NCBI GenBank assembly: GCA_036380435.1 | Contig: DASVES010000439.1 | Location: 1 to 7,842, forward strand | Direction of reading: 5' to 3' | Length of the DNA stretch: 7,842 nucleotides | From: DASQDT01 sp036380435 | Lineage (GTDB): Bacteria; Acidobacteriota; Blastocatellia; Pyrinomonadales; Pyrinomonadaceae | Part shown: positions 1-6,142 of the stretch, piece after piece | How positions within the stretch are numbered: position 1 is the stretch's first letter | Layout: each line of letters starts with the position of its first letter | Translations under genes and position numbers: made by a program | The notes under the pieces: model-generated | The model's input: only the letters and a program-made list of their open reading frames with translations | What the model was told of the DNA's origin: nothing | Database searches by the model: none

Positions 1-1206
1 GATGCCGACGGTGAAATGGTTCTTCGGGGCGGACTTCTTCAGCTCGTCGAACACCGCCTTGGCCATCGCGGGCGTGAACTCTTTGGAGGCCAGCCCGTAG
101 CGGCCGCCGCCGACGCGCGGCGCGGCGACGAAGGGCGAGGCGTCGTCCATCAGGCTCTCGCCGACGGCCGTCAGAACGTCCTGGTAGAGCGGCTCGCCCG
201 CCGCGCCCGGCTCCTTCGTGCGGTCGAGAACGGCGACGGCCCGCGCTGTTCTTGGAATCGCCGACAGAAGGTCACGGGCCGAGAACGGGCGGTAAAGTCT
301 CACTTTGACGAGGCCGACTCTTTCGCCGCGCGCAAGCAGCGCCTCGACCGTCTCTTCCGCCGCCTCGCAGCCCGACCCCATCAAGACGACGACGCGCTCG
401 GCCTGCGGGTGGCCGACGTAATCGAACAGGCGGTACTGGCGGCCCGTAAGCGCGGCGAGCTTATCCATCGTTTCCTGAACGATGCTGGGTGTGGCGAGGT
501 AGAAAGGGTTCGACGCCTCGCGCGCCTGAAAGAACACGTCGGGGTTCTGCGCCGTGCCGCGCATAACGGGGCGGTCGGGCGTAAGTGCCCGACCGCGGTG
601 CGCGCGGACGAGTTCCGGATCGATGAGCGCGCGCATGTCCTCGTCCGTGAGCGGTTCGATCTTCTGCACTTCGTGCGAGGTGCGGAAGCCGTCGAAGACG
701 TGGAGGAAGGGGACGCGGGCGCGCAGGGTCGCGGCCTGCGAGACGAGAGCGAAGTCCATCACCTCCTGCACGCTGTTGGCGAAGAGCATCGCCCACCCGC
801 AGGAGCGTGTCGTCATCACGTCCGAGTGATCGCCGAAGATGGAGAGCGCGTGCGTGGCGACGGCACGGGCGGCGATGTGAAAGACCGTTGCCGTCTGCTC
901 GCCCGCGATTTTGAACATGTTCGGGATCATCAGCAGGAGGCCCTGACTGGCGGTGAAGGTCGTCGTCAGGGAGCCGGTCTGGAGCGTCCCGTGGACGGCC
1001 CCCGCGGCGCCGCCCTCCGACTGCATCTCGCGAACTACGGGCACCACGCCCCAGATGTTCTGGCGGCCTTCGGCGGCCCATGCGTCGGCGTTCTCGCCCA
1101 TGTTTGACGAGGGCGTGATCGGGTAGATGGCGATGACCTCGTTCGTCTTGTAGGCGACGTGCGAGGCCGCGTCATTGCCGTCCATCATGGTCTGCTTGCG
1201 CTGCAT
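1..1206 (-). CDS. nifJ: Pyruvate:ferredoxin (flavodoxin) oxidoreductase, N-terminal part, truncated by window edge
   Basis: The enzyme oxidatively decarboxylates pyruvate to acetyl-CoA and CO2, reducing ferredoxin or flavodoxin, in the cytoplasm. The reverse-strand frame is open from 1206 to base 1 (402 residues of a family usually near 1,180) and follows homodimeric PFORs closely: IYPITPSSNMGE near 27-38, REMQSEGGAAGAVHG near 59-73, TTTFTASQGLLLMIPNM near 81-97, ALSIFGDH, FDGFRTSHE, RGTAQNPD, LFDYVG, KVRLYRPF, VLDRTKEPGA, GRYGLASKEF and KNHFTVGI at the edge. Thr31, Glu64 and Arg114 fall at the numbers remembered for the Desulfovibrio africanus enzyme (pyruvate and thiamine-diphosphate contacts), which supports the ATG at 1206. 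A GGGTGAG lies about 11 nt upstream. Fe-S and TPP-binding domains lie outside the window. Family call is near certain; the physiological direction is not visible. Confidence 0.96.
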   Translation of the reverse strand, partial: MQRKQTMMDGNDAASHVAYKTNEVIAIYPITPSSNMGENADAWAAEGRQNIWGVVPVVREMQSEGGAAGAVHGTLQTGSLTTTFTASQGLLLMIPNMFKIAGEQTATVFHIAARAVATHALSIFGDHSDVMTTRSCGWAMLFANSVQEVMDFALVSQAATLRARVPFLHVFDGFRTSHEVQKIEPLTDEDMRALIDPELVRAHRGRALTPDRPVMRGTAQNPDVFFQAREASNPFYLATPSIVQETMDKLAALTGRQYRLFDYVGHPQAERVVVLMGSGCEAAEETVEALLARGERVGLVKVRLYRPFSARDLLSAIPRTARAVAVLDRTKEPGAAGEPLYQDVLTAVGESLMDDASPFVAAPRVGGGRYGLASKEFTPAMAKAVFDELKKSAPKNHFTVGI

Positions 1207-1335
1207 CGTGTGTAATCTCACCCAGAGGCGGTCTGTCTTGTGCGAATTCTTCCCCATGCGGGCGTCTCAACCGCGGAAATGCTTGCCGCAGCGCCCGCGC
1301 CATGAAGGAGTGCAAACCGTGGGCCGGAAGGTGAA
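1207..1335. other. Upstream region of nifJ, no gene seen
   Basis: This stretch separates the nifJ start from the heptamer inverted repeat. Nothing in it codes convincingly. On the minus strand a TTGAGA with AT-containing sequence about 16 nt downstream could be a weak promoter for nifJ, but the match is poor. The GGGTGAG ribosome binding site of nifJ lies just upstream of 1206. No terminator is apparent. Confidence 0.4.
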
Positions 1336-1409
1336 GTGAGCAGTAAGCAGTAAGCAGTGAGCAGTGGAAGACATTTTTTACCGCTCACTGCTTACTGCTT
1401 ACTGCTCAC
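1336..1409. repeat. 27-bp perfect inverted repeat made of GTRAGCA heptamers
   Basis: The left arm at 1336-1362 reads GTGAGCA GTAAGCA GTAAGCA GTGAGC, a 7-bp tandem repeat of GTRAGCA. The right arm at 1383-1409 is its exact reverse complement. The 20-nt spacer (1363-1382) carries a run of six T. Transcribed, this is a long strong hairpin between two divergent genes. The same heptamer occurs at 5897-5928 and 6143-6149, so it is an interspersed family rather than a private hairpin. A period of 7 and absence of a purine-pyrimidine codon pattern argue against coding. Confidence 0.9.
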
Positions 1410-1463
1410 CTTCTTCGGGTACACTGCTTGCCGTAAGACAATCATTGCGCCCGGCTCGCGCGT

Positions 1464-1470
1464 GGGAGGG
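1464..1470 (+). promoter_or_regulatory. Shine-Dalgarno deciding the start of the CoA-transferase gene
   Basis: GGGAGGG sits 3 nt before the ATG at 1474. The frame is open upstream to an ATG at 1357, but that extension would translate the heptamer inverted repeat (giving LPLTAYCLLLTFF) and has no ribosome binding site of its own, so 1474 is preferred. The spacing is short, so a GTG at 1462 is excluded only on strength of the motif. Confidence 0.7.
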
Positions 1471-1473
1471 TTG

Positions 1474-3399
1474 ATGACCGTAAAGCAGAACTGGCAGGCA
1501 CAGTACCGGGAAAAACTTAAAGACGCGGCGCGCGCCGTCCGCGCGGTGCGCCGCGGGCAGAAGGTCTTCATCGGGTCGGGGGCGGCCGAGCCGCAGGCGC
1601 TCGTGCGCGCGCTCTCAGACCGCGCCGAAGAACTCGCCGACACCGAGATTTACCACATCATGACGCTCGGCATCGCCCCCTATGCCGAGTCGAAATTCGC
1701 GCGCCACTTCCGCCACAACGCCTTCTTCATCGGCACCAACGTGCGCGCGGCAATCGAGGAGGGACGCGCCGACTACACGCCCGTCTTCCTCTCCGAAGTC
1801 CCCAAACTCTTCCGCACGCGCCGCATTCCGCTCGACGTGGCGCTCATCTCCGTCAGCCCGCCCGACGAGCACGGCTACTGCTCTTACGGCGTCTCGGTGG
1901 ACGTGGTCAAGGCCGCCGCCGAGTCGGCCACGTTGGTCATCGCCGAGGTCAACCGGCAGATGCCGCGCACGCTCGGCGACAGCTTCATCCACGTCAGCCG
2001 CATCGACTGCCTCGTCGAGTCGGACGCGCCCCTGCCCGTGCTCGCGCAAGGCCGGCCGGACGACGTGGCGATGGAGATCGGGCGCCACGTCGCCAGCCTC
2101 ATCGACGATGGCTCCACCATCCAGATGGGCATCGGCGTCATCCCCAACGCCGTGCTCGCACAGCTCGGAGGCAAGCGCCGCCTCGGCGTCCACACCGAGA
2201 TGTTCTCCGACGGCGTCATCGACCTCATCGAGTCGGGCGTCATCGACTGCTCGAAGAAGACGCTTCTGGCCGGCAAGGTCGTCTCCAGTTTCTGCATGGG
2301 CACCCCCCGGCTCTACGAGTACGTAGACAACAATCCGCTCTTCGAGTTCCGCTCCGTGGAGTTTGTGAACGACCCGTTCCAGATCGCGCGCAACGAGAAG
2401 ATGGTCGCCATCAACGCCGCAATCGAGGTGGATTTGACGGGGCAGGTCGCCGCCGACTCCATCGGCAGCCGCTTCTACAGCGGCATCGGCGGCCAGGTCG
2501 ATTTCATCCGCGGCGCGGCCCGCTCCGAGGGCGGCAAGCCCGTCATCGCCCTGCGCTCGACCGCCAAGGGCGACACCCTCTCGCGCATCGTCCCGCGCCT
2601 GCAAGGGGCGGGCGTCGTCACCACGCGCGGCGACGTGCACTACATCGTCACCGAGTACGGCGTGGCCGACCTCTGGGGCCGAAACGTCCGCGAGCGCGCG
2701 ATGGCGCTAATCAACATCGCGCACCCGCGCTTCCGACAGGAGTTGCTCGCCGAGGCCAAGCGGGCGCGCCTCGTCTACGACGACCAAATCCTGCTCCACA
2801 CAGCCTCCTACCCGAAGCAGTGGGAGCGGATTGAGCCTTCAAAGGACGGGACGAGCGTCTACCTGCGCGCCGTTAAGCCGACCGACGAGGCGATGATGAA
2901 GGAGCTGTTCTACACCTGCTCGGAGCAGAGCCTCTACGACCGCTACTTTCAGGTCGTCAAGGCGATGCCGCACGAGAAGTTGCAGCGCATCGTCAACGTC
3001 GATTATGAGAATGAGATGTCGGTCGTGGCGCGGATGCGCGAGGGCGGGCACGAGCGCATCGTCGGGGCCGCCAGCTACACGCTGAACCCGGCGACGAACA
3101 CGGCCGACGTGGCCTTCCTCGTCCACGACGAGTACCAGGCGCGAGGGCTAGGCACGCTTCTCCTGCAACACCTGATGCGGATCGCCCGCTCGAAGGGCGT
3201 GGCCGGGTTTACGGCCGACGTGCTGGCGCACAACCACGCGATGCTCAAGGTCTTCCACAACTCGGGGTGCGAGATGAAGTCGTCGCTCGCCGACAACGTC
3301 TACCAACTGGAGTTTTATTTCGACCGGGCGCAAAAGGGAAGCGGCGCGGGCGAACGCGACGCGGCGGAGGCGGCGGACTCCTCAGCGGCGTCCCTCTGA
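1474..3399 (+). CDS. Bifunctional acetyl-CoA hydrolase/CoA-transferase fused to GNAT N-acetyltransferase
   Basis: The 641-residue protein has two parts. Residues about 10-445 are an acetyl-CoA hydrolase/4-hydroxybutyrate CoA-transferase-type unit: SVSPPDEHGYCSYG near 127-139, GIGVIPNAV near 219-227, HTEMFSDGVIDL near 240-251 and YSGIGGQVDF near 335-344. Glu242 in HTEMFSDG is, by family analogy, the glutamate that forms the covalent acyl/CoA intermediate. Residues about 460-615 are a GNAT domain with acetyl-CoA-binding motif A, DEYQARGLGTLLLQHL, at 552-567. The last 20 residues are low-complexity Ala/Ser/Glu. This fusion architecture is known in bacterial genomes; the substrate of the transferase and the target of the GNAT part cannot be read from sequence. 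The protein is likely cytoplasmic. The VIT transporter gene follows after 50 nt on the same strand, suggesting cotranscription. Confidence 0.94.
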   Translation: MTVKQNWQAQYREKLKDAARAVRAVRRGQKVFIGSGAAEPQALVRALSDRAEELADTEIYHIMTLGIAPYAESKFARHFRHNAFFIGTNVRAAIEEGRADYTPVFLSEVPKLFRTRRIPLDVALISVSPPDEHGYCSYGVSVDVVKAAAESATLVIAEVNRQMPRTLGDSFIHVSRIDCLVESDAPLPVLAQGRPDDVAMEIGRHVASLIDDGSTIQMGIGVIPNAVLAQLGGKRRLGVHTEMFSDGVIDLIESGVIDCSKKTLLAGKVVSSFCMGTPRLYEYVDNNPLFEFRSVEFVNDPFQIARNEKMVAINAAIEVDLTGQVAADSIGSRFYSGIGGQVDFIRGAARSEGGKPVIALRSTAKGDTLSRIVPRLQGAGVVTTRGDVHYIVTEYGVADLWGRNVRERAMALINIAHPRFRQELLAEAKRARLVYDDQILLHTASYPKQWERIEPSKDGTSVYLRAVKPTDEAMMKELFYTCSEQSLYDRYFQVVKAMPHEKLQRIVNVDYENEMSVVARMREGGHERIVGAASYTLNPATNTADVAFLVHDEYQARGLGTLLLQHLMRIARSKGVAGFTADVLAHNHAMLKVFHNSGCEMKSSLADNVYQLEFYFDRAQKGSGAGERDAAEAADSSAASL

Positions 3400-3449
3400 A
3401 GCGACGACGCGCCGGCCGCGTCGCGCGCGTCGGGCGTGAGGCAGCACAC

Positions 3450-4166
3450 ATGGTCGAGCACGGACACTCGCCGGAGGCGATCAGGGAACGTCTCGCCGAA
3501 GGCCCACGACACAGCTACCTGCGCGACTGGGTTTACGGCGGGATAGACGGGGCCGTGACCACCTTCGCCGTCGTCTCCGGCGTGATCGGCGCGCAGCTCC
3601 CGCCCGCCGTCATCCTCGTCGTCGGCGCGGCCAACATCCTGGCCGACGGGTTTTCGATGGCCGCCTCCAACTACCTCGGCACGAAGACGGAGCTTGAGGA
3701 GCGGGAGTACCTGAGGCGGGTCGAGCACCGGCACATCGAAGACTTCCCTGAGGGCGAGCGCGAGGAGGTGCGTCAGATTTTCGCTCAGAAGGGCTTCGAG
3801 GGGGAGGAGCTGGAGCGCGTCGTCGAGCTGATAACTTCAGACCACGCGCGTTGGGTGAACACGATGCTGACGGAGGAGTACGGCCTCGCCCCGGAGGTGC
3901 GCTCGCCCGTGCGCGCGGCCGCGGCAACCTTCAGCGCCTTCATGGTGTGCGGCGTCGCGCCGCTCCTGCCCTTCGTCCTCGCCGCCCCGCGTGCCTTCAC
4001 CCTCTCGGCAGTCCTGACCGGCGCGGCCTTCTTCGCCGTCGGGTCGGCCAAGAGCTTCTGGTCGCCGACGCCGTGGTGGCGCTCGGGCCTGACGACGCTC
4101 CTCATCGGCGCCGTCGCCGCGTGCCTCGCCTACGTCGTCGGCGTGCTGACGAGGGGGCTGCTCTAG
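3450..4166 (+). CDS. VIT1/CCC1-family ferrous iron/manganese transporter
   Basis: The 238-residue membrane protein has the VIT fold: TM1 about 34-50 preceded by VYGGIDGAVTTFAVVSG, TM2 about 52-77 with ANILADGFSMAASNYLG, a long charged cytosolic insertion about 79-150 rich in Glu and His (ELEEREYLRRVEHRH, then EGEREEVRQIF and GEELERVVELI), and TM3-TM5 at about 155-179, 182-204 and 212-234. Asp33 and Met70 correspond to conserved ion-path residues in plant VIT1; the glutamate-rich insertion matches its cytosolic metal-binding domain. Family members move Fe2+ or Mn2+ out of the cytosol, usually in exchange for protons. There is no N-terminal ferritin-like domain as in MbfA. The ATG at 3450 is chosen because GTGAGG lies 8 nt upstream and the homologous part begins soon after; the longer frame would overlap the preceding gene. 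The direction in this organism is inferred. Confidence 0.92.
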   Translation: MVEHGHSPEAIRERLAEGPRHSYLRDWVYGGIDGAVTTFAVVSGVIGAQLPPAVILVVGAANILADGFSMAASNYLGTKTELEEREYLRRVEHRHIEDFPEGEREEVRQIFAQKGFEGEELERVVELITSDHARWVNTMLTEEYGLAPEVRSPVRAAAATFSAFMVCGVAPLLPFVLAAPRAFTLSAVLTGAAFFAVGSAKSFWSPTPWWRSGLTTLLIGAVAACLAYVVGVLTRGLL

Positions 4167-4168
4167 CG

Positions 4169-4375
4169 TCAGTAGCCGGCGTGGCTTGGGGGCGGAGTCT
4201 TGCCCTCCACGCGGGTCGCAACGCCGCCGTGCGGGTCGGCAGCGTGCTCACGCATCAGGCGACGGATCAGCGCGCCATCGACGCCCCACTGTTCGAGTAT
4301 CACCCGCACCTTCTCCCTGTCCCCCGGCACATCGCTGAAGAGCAGTTCTCCATGCGTCGAATCTCTCTCTGCCAT
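4169..4375 (-). CDS. Small protein of unknown function (68 residues)
   Basis: I do not recognise this protein. It is a 68-residue, mixed-charge, soluble-looking polypeptide with no membrane segment or cysteine. Residues about 17-45 (from PGDREKVRVILEQW to IRRLMREHA) look helical, and the C-terminal part (PHGGVATRVEGKTPPPSHAGY) is Pro/Gly-rich and probably disordered. The reasons to call it are the AAGGAG 6 nt before its ATG, its position 32 nt downstream of the BamE-like gene on the same strand, and a stop codon only 2 nt from the stop of the convergent transporter, leaving no slack. It is probably the second gene of a two-gene transcript. It could still be a chance frame in GC-rich DNA; codon statistics and homologues would decide. 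Confidence 0.6.
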   Translation of the reverse strand: MAERDSTHGELLFSDVPGDREKVRVILEQWGVDGALIRRLMREHAADPHGGVATRVEGKTPPPSHAGY

Positions 4376-4381
4376 GATCGA

Positions 4382-4387
4382 CTCCTT
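4382..4387 (-). promoter_or_regulatory. Shine-Dalgarno of the 68-residue gene
   Basis: On the reverse strand AAGGAG precedes the ATG at 4375 by 6 nt (TCGATC). This close match to the anti-SD consensus is the main support for the small gene. Confidence 0.65.
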
Positions 4388-4407
4388 GCGTGGCCGCGCG
4401 CGGGCGG

Positions 4408-4935
4408 CTAACGCGTCTTCTGCATGGACACCGTGACGAGCGGCGCATCACCGGCCGCGCGGCTGTAAGAGACCCAGTAGCCGGCGCGCTGGTATTTCAC
4501 GAGCTTGTAGACAGTGCCGTCGGCCCGCGGCGTCACGTCCGCGCCGAACAGACTTTTGGGCGTCGGCACGCCACTGCCGCCGCCGAGAAATTGGACGGAG
4601 ACGGCCATCACCTTGCGCGCGGGGTCGTAGAAGATTTGGGCTGACTCCGTGTCCGAGAAGTTGTAGAAGTCCTGCTCGTCGCCCTTGTCGGCCGGCTCGC
4701 CGAGCCGACGGCGGGCCTCCTCTGCGCTCATCCCTAACTTCACGCCCTTGTACTCGCGCAAACTCGGCTCATCCGTGGTGGACGTGTTGATGCCCACCTG
4801 GGCCGTGGCCGGGCCGGACTGCGAGGGCGTCTGCGCGTGGACGAGAAGTGCGCCGAAGGCGAAGATCGCGAGGGCGAGCAGGACGAGTTCGGCGAGCATC
4901 CTGAGGTAAGTGCGATCCGTGGTTGCAATGAACAT
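4408..4935 (-). CDS. Secreted or membrane-anchored protein with BamE-like (SmpA/OmlA-type) domain
   Basis: The 175-residue protein begins with a 14-residue charged stretch, then a hydrophobic segment about 15-33 (LAELVLLALAIFAFGALLV) ending in VHA-QT, which resembles a signal peptidase I site after Ala34. A Ser/Thr/Pro-rich linker (35-58) follows. Residues about 61-115 read YKGVKLGMSAEEARRRLGEP, then NFSDTESAQIFYD, then MAVSVQF: the G-M-S/T-x-x-E-V/A-x-x-x-L-G-x-P pattern of small BamE-like outer-membrane-associated folds. The C-terminal half is beta-rich with no recognised motif. There is no lipobox cysteine, so it is probably periplasmic or held by the N-terminal helix. The frame stays open upstream to 5235, but AAGGAGG lies 8 nt before the ATG at 4935 and the signal sequence starts there. 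Function is unknown; the fold assignment is by motif only. Confidence 0.78.
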   Translation of the reverse strand: MFIATTDRTYLRMLAELVLLALAIFAFGALLVHAQTPSQSGPATAQVGINTSTTDEPSLREYKGVKLGMSAEEARRRLGEPADKGDEQDFYNFSDTESAQIFYDPARKVMAVSVQFLGGGSGVPTPKSLFGADVTPRADGTVYKLVKYQRAGYWVSYSRAAGDAPLVTVSMQKTR

Positions 4936-5191
4936 CGTCTGTGCCTCCTTCCGGGAAGCGTCCGCCGGGGCGGGCGCGCCCTTTGCCACGTGTGCGTCGC
5001 AATCCATGTGCCGACGCCGCACGCGGGTGAAGGACGGCGATTTTATGGGTTTTCGTCGGGCGCGCAGGGAGTAATGATTCCGACCCGGCCGGCTACTGGG
5101 GATTTCTCCGCCCGCCGCACGGGATTTTTTCTCAGTCGCGTTTGTTGCCGCCCCGCACGCGGACTTGAAATGAGCGCGGCGCGGGCCGAAG
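4936..5191. other. Divergent intergenic region between BamE-like and Crp/Fnr genes
   Basis: These 256 nt must hold the promoters of both divergent genes. On the minus strand a TAAAAT at 5045-5040, five of six matches to the -10 consensus, lies about 105 nt before the BamE-like ATG; no good -35 is seen. For the Crp/Fnr gene no convincing promoter or Crp-type dyad is visible. An in-frame stop at 5171-5173 limits how far upstream the regulator can start. No small gene is supported. Confidence 0.4.
4944..4950 (-). promoter_or_regulatory. Strong Shine-Dalgarno deciding the BamE-like start
   Basis: On the reverse strand AAGGAGG precedes the ATG at 4935 by 8 nt, an optimal arrangement. It rules in favour of this start over the in-frame ATGs at 5007 and 5235. 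Confidence 0.8.
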
Positions 5192-5893
5192 ATGGTCACG
5201 ATGCAGATCGACAAGGTCGCCGCACTCAGGAACACGTTGCTCTTCGGCGAGCTGGATGAGAAGACTTTGCGCGCGCTGGCGGGGCGGGCCGTCGAGCGTC
5301 GCTACGGGCGCGACGAGGTGCTTTTCCTGGCCGGCGAAGAGGCGCGCGGCCTCTACTGCATCGTCGCGGGGGCGGTGCGCGCGTTCCGGGAAAGCCTCGA
5401 CGGGCGCGAGCAGGTCATCCACGTCGAGCGCTCCGGCGCGACCGTGGCCGAGCTTCCGGTCTTCGACGACGGCCCGTACCCCTCGACCGTCGCCGCCGAG
5501 GAGGAGACGACCGTGCTCTTCATCGACAAGCGCGACGTGCGCCGCCTCTCGCTGGAGCACCCCGAGATCGCGCTGGCCGCGCTCAAGGTGCTCGCCGGAA
5601 GATTGCGCCGCTGCGCCGAACTCGTCGAAACCCTCAGCCTGCGCGAGGTCGGTCAACGCCTCGCGCGCTTCCTCCTCGCGGAGGCGCGCACGAAAGGCGC
5701 GCCGGCGGGCGGGGGCTTGCGCGTCGAACTCACGCACAGCAACCAGCAGATCGCCGCCCGCGTCGGGTCGGTGCGCGAAGTGGTCTCCCGCGCGCTCACG
5801 CGCCTCCAGCACGACGGCCTCGTCCGACTCGAAGGCCGCCGCCTCACAATCCCCGACGAAGGGGCACTCGCCTCCTTCGCGGGCGAAGAATGA
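5192..5893 (+). CDS. Crp/Fnr-family transcriptional regulator
   Basis: The 233-residue protein has a cyclic-nucleotide-binding-type beta-barrel (about 12-125), a dimerisation helix (about 123-150) and a Crp-type winged helix-turn-helix (about 150-222). The recognition helix GSVREVVSRALTRL carries Arg195, Glu196 and Arg200, spaced as the DNA-reading Arg180-Glu181-Arg185 of E. coli Crp, with Ser199 as in Fnr. The phosphate-binding cassette is degenerate: AELPVFDDGPYPSTVA keeps the Glu but lacks the Arg of the cAMP-binding GE...RSA/T pattern. There is no N-terminal cysteine cluster of Fnr type; only Cys56 and Cys141 occur. cAMP and an Fe-S cluster are therefore both unlikely effectors; haem/NO sensing (DNR-like) or another ligand is possible. 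The ATG at 5192 has no clear SD; the ATG at 5201, 9 nt after GAAG, is an alternative. It converges on the RIC gene. Confidence 0.93.
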   Translation: MVTMQIDKVAALRNTLLFGELDEKTLRALAGRAVERRYGRDEVLFLAGEEARGLYCIVAGAVRAFRESLDGREQVIHVERSGATVAELPVFDDGPYPSTVAAEEETTVLFIDKRDVRRLSLEHPEIALAALKVLAGRLRRCAELVETLSLREVGQRLARFLLAEARTKGAPAGGGLRVELTHSNQQIAARVGSVREVVSRALTRLQHDGLVRLEGRRLTIPDEGALASFAGEE

Positions 5894-5896
5894 AAG

Positions 5897-5928
5897 GTGA
5901 GCGGTAAGCGGTAAGCAGTCAGTAAGCC
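5897..5928 (+). repeat. GTRAGCR heptamer array
   Basis: Three contiguous 7-bp units GTGAGCG, GTAAGCG and GTAAGCA are followed by an interruption (GTCA) and a further GTAAGCC. The array begins 3 nt after the stop codon of the regulator. It is the same family as the inverted repeat at 1336-1409. Confidence 0.85.
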
Positions 5929-5973
5929 GCCGGAGGCGGCGGCAGAATGCAACCCACGGCGCGCGTCCGTGGG
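5926..5973 (+). repeat. Two-hairpin element, copy A
   Basis: A hairpin GCCGCC-GGA-GGCGGC (5926-5940) is followed by the linker GGCAGAATGCAACCC and a second hairpin with stem CCCACGG/CCGTGGG (5953-5959 with 5967-5973). The same architecture and the same GGCAGAATG linker occur in reverse orientation at 6092-6138. The first stem overlaps the last heptamer. This looks like a REP-type or similar interspersed element; no associated transposase gene is in the window. Confidence 0.85.
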
Positions 5974-5994
5974 GACAGTCGGCAGTGAAAGATG

Positions 5995-6069
5995 AAGCCC
6001 CGGAGGGGCGGAAGAATCTTCAAGCGAAGCGACGCGCGGCGTCGAGATTCTTCCGCCCCTCCGGGGCTT
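5995..6069. repeat. 25-bp perfect palindromic element, central module B
   Basis: The arms 5995-6019 and 6045-6069 are exact reverse complements with a 25-nt centre. Each arm contains its own small hairpin GCCCC-GGA-GGGGC followed by GGAAGAAT, a variant of the hairpin-plus-GGCAGAAT arrangement of copies A and C. The centre contains GCGAAGC (6024-6030) and an inner hairpin CGACGC-GCG-GCGTCG (6030-6044). It therefore appears to be two opposed copies of a related unit joined head to head. Confidence 0.88.
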
Positions 6070-6080
6070 AGAAATTTTTA
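5995..6080. terminator. Probable terminator between convergent genes
   Basis: The GC-rich palindrome ends at 6069 and is followed by AGAAATTTTTA, with a five-T run at 6075-6079. This could stop transcription coming from the regulator gene. On the reverse strand the element is followed by a less clear T-rich stretch. No better terminator is seen between the two convergent genes. The T run is several bases from the stem, so efficiency is uncertain. Confidence 0.45.
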
Positions 6081-6091
6081 TCTGCCTGTTA

Positions 6092-6138
6092 CCCCGGTCT
6101 GACGACCGGGGCTACATTCTGCCGCCGCTTACAGCGGC
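6092..6138 (-). repeat. Two-hairpin element, copy C, inverted relative to copy A
   Basis: Read on the minus strand: hairpin GCCGCT-GTA-AGCGGC (6138-6124), linker GGCAGAATGTAGCCC, then a second hairpin with an 8-bp stem CCCCGGTC/GACCGGGG around a 4-nt loop (6111-6092). The linker differs from copy A at two positions, while the stem sequences differ with compensation that keeps pairing. A GTAG precedes the second stem, as in classical REP elements. Confidence 0.85.
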
Positions 6139-6142
6139 TCGT

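Noticed and set aside
16..1107. Long plus-strand open frame opposite nifJ
   Set aside because: The minus-strand frame is an unmistakable PFOR; the plus-strand frame is Arg/Ala/Gly-rich with no domain and is a GC-rich shadow.
1208..1221. GTGT-GTAATC-TCAC, a near match to the Crp-type dyad before nifJ
   Set aside because: It has one mismatch in eight and overlaps the ribosome binding site of nifJ; a few such near matches are expected by chance in this window.
1336..1409. CRISPR array made of short repeats
   Set aside because: Units are 7 bp and contiguous with no spacers, and no cas gene is present.
1615..2640. Long minus-strand open frame inside the CoA-transferase gene
   Set aside because: It is rich in Asp, Gly, Ala and Val with no motif, as expected for the reverse complement of a high-GC gene; the opposite frame has conserved family motifs.
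5139..5167. TTGTTG-N17-TTGAAA as promoter of the Crp/Fnr gene
   Set aside because: Both hexamers match the consensus poorly and there is no supporting context.
4837..5259. Plus-strand frame crossing into the Crp/Fnr gene
   Set aside because: It overlaps the start of the regulator and the antisense of the BamE-like gene, with only a poorly spaced AGGGAG near an internal ATG and no domain.
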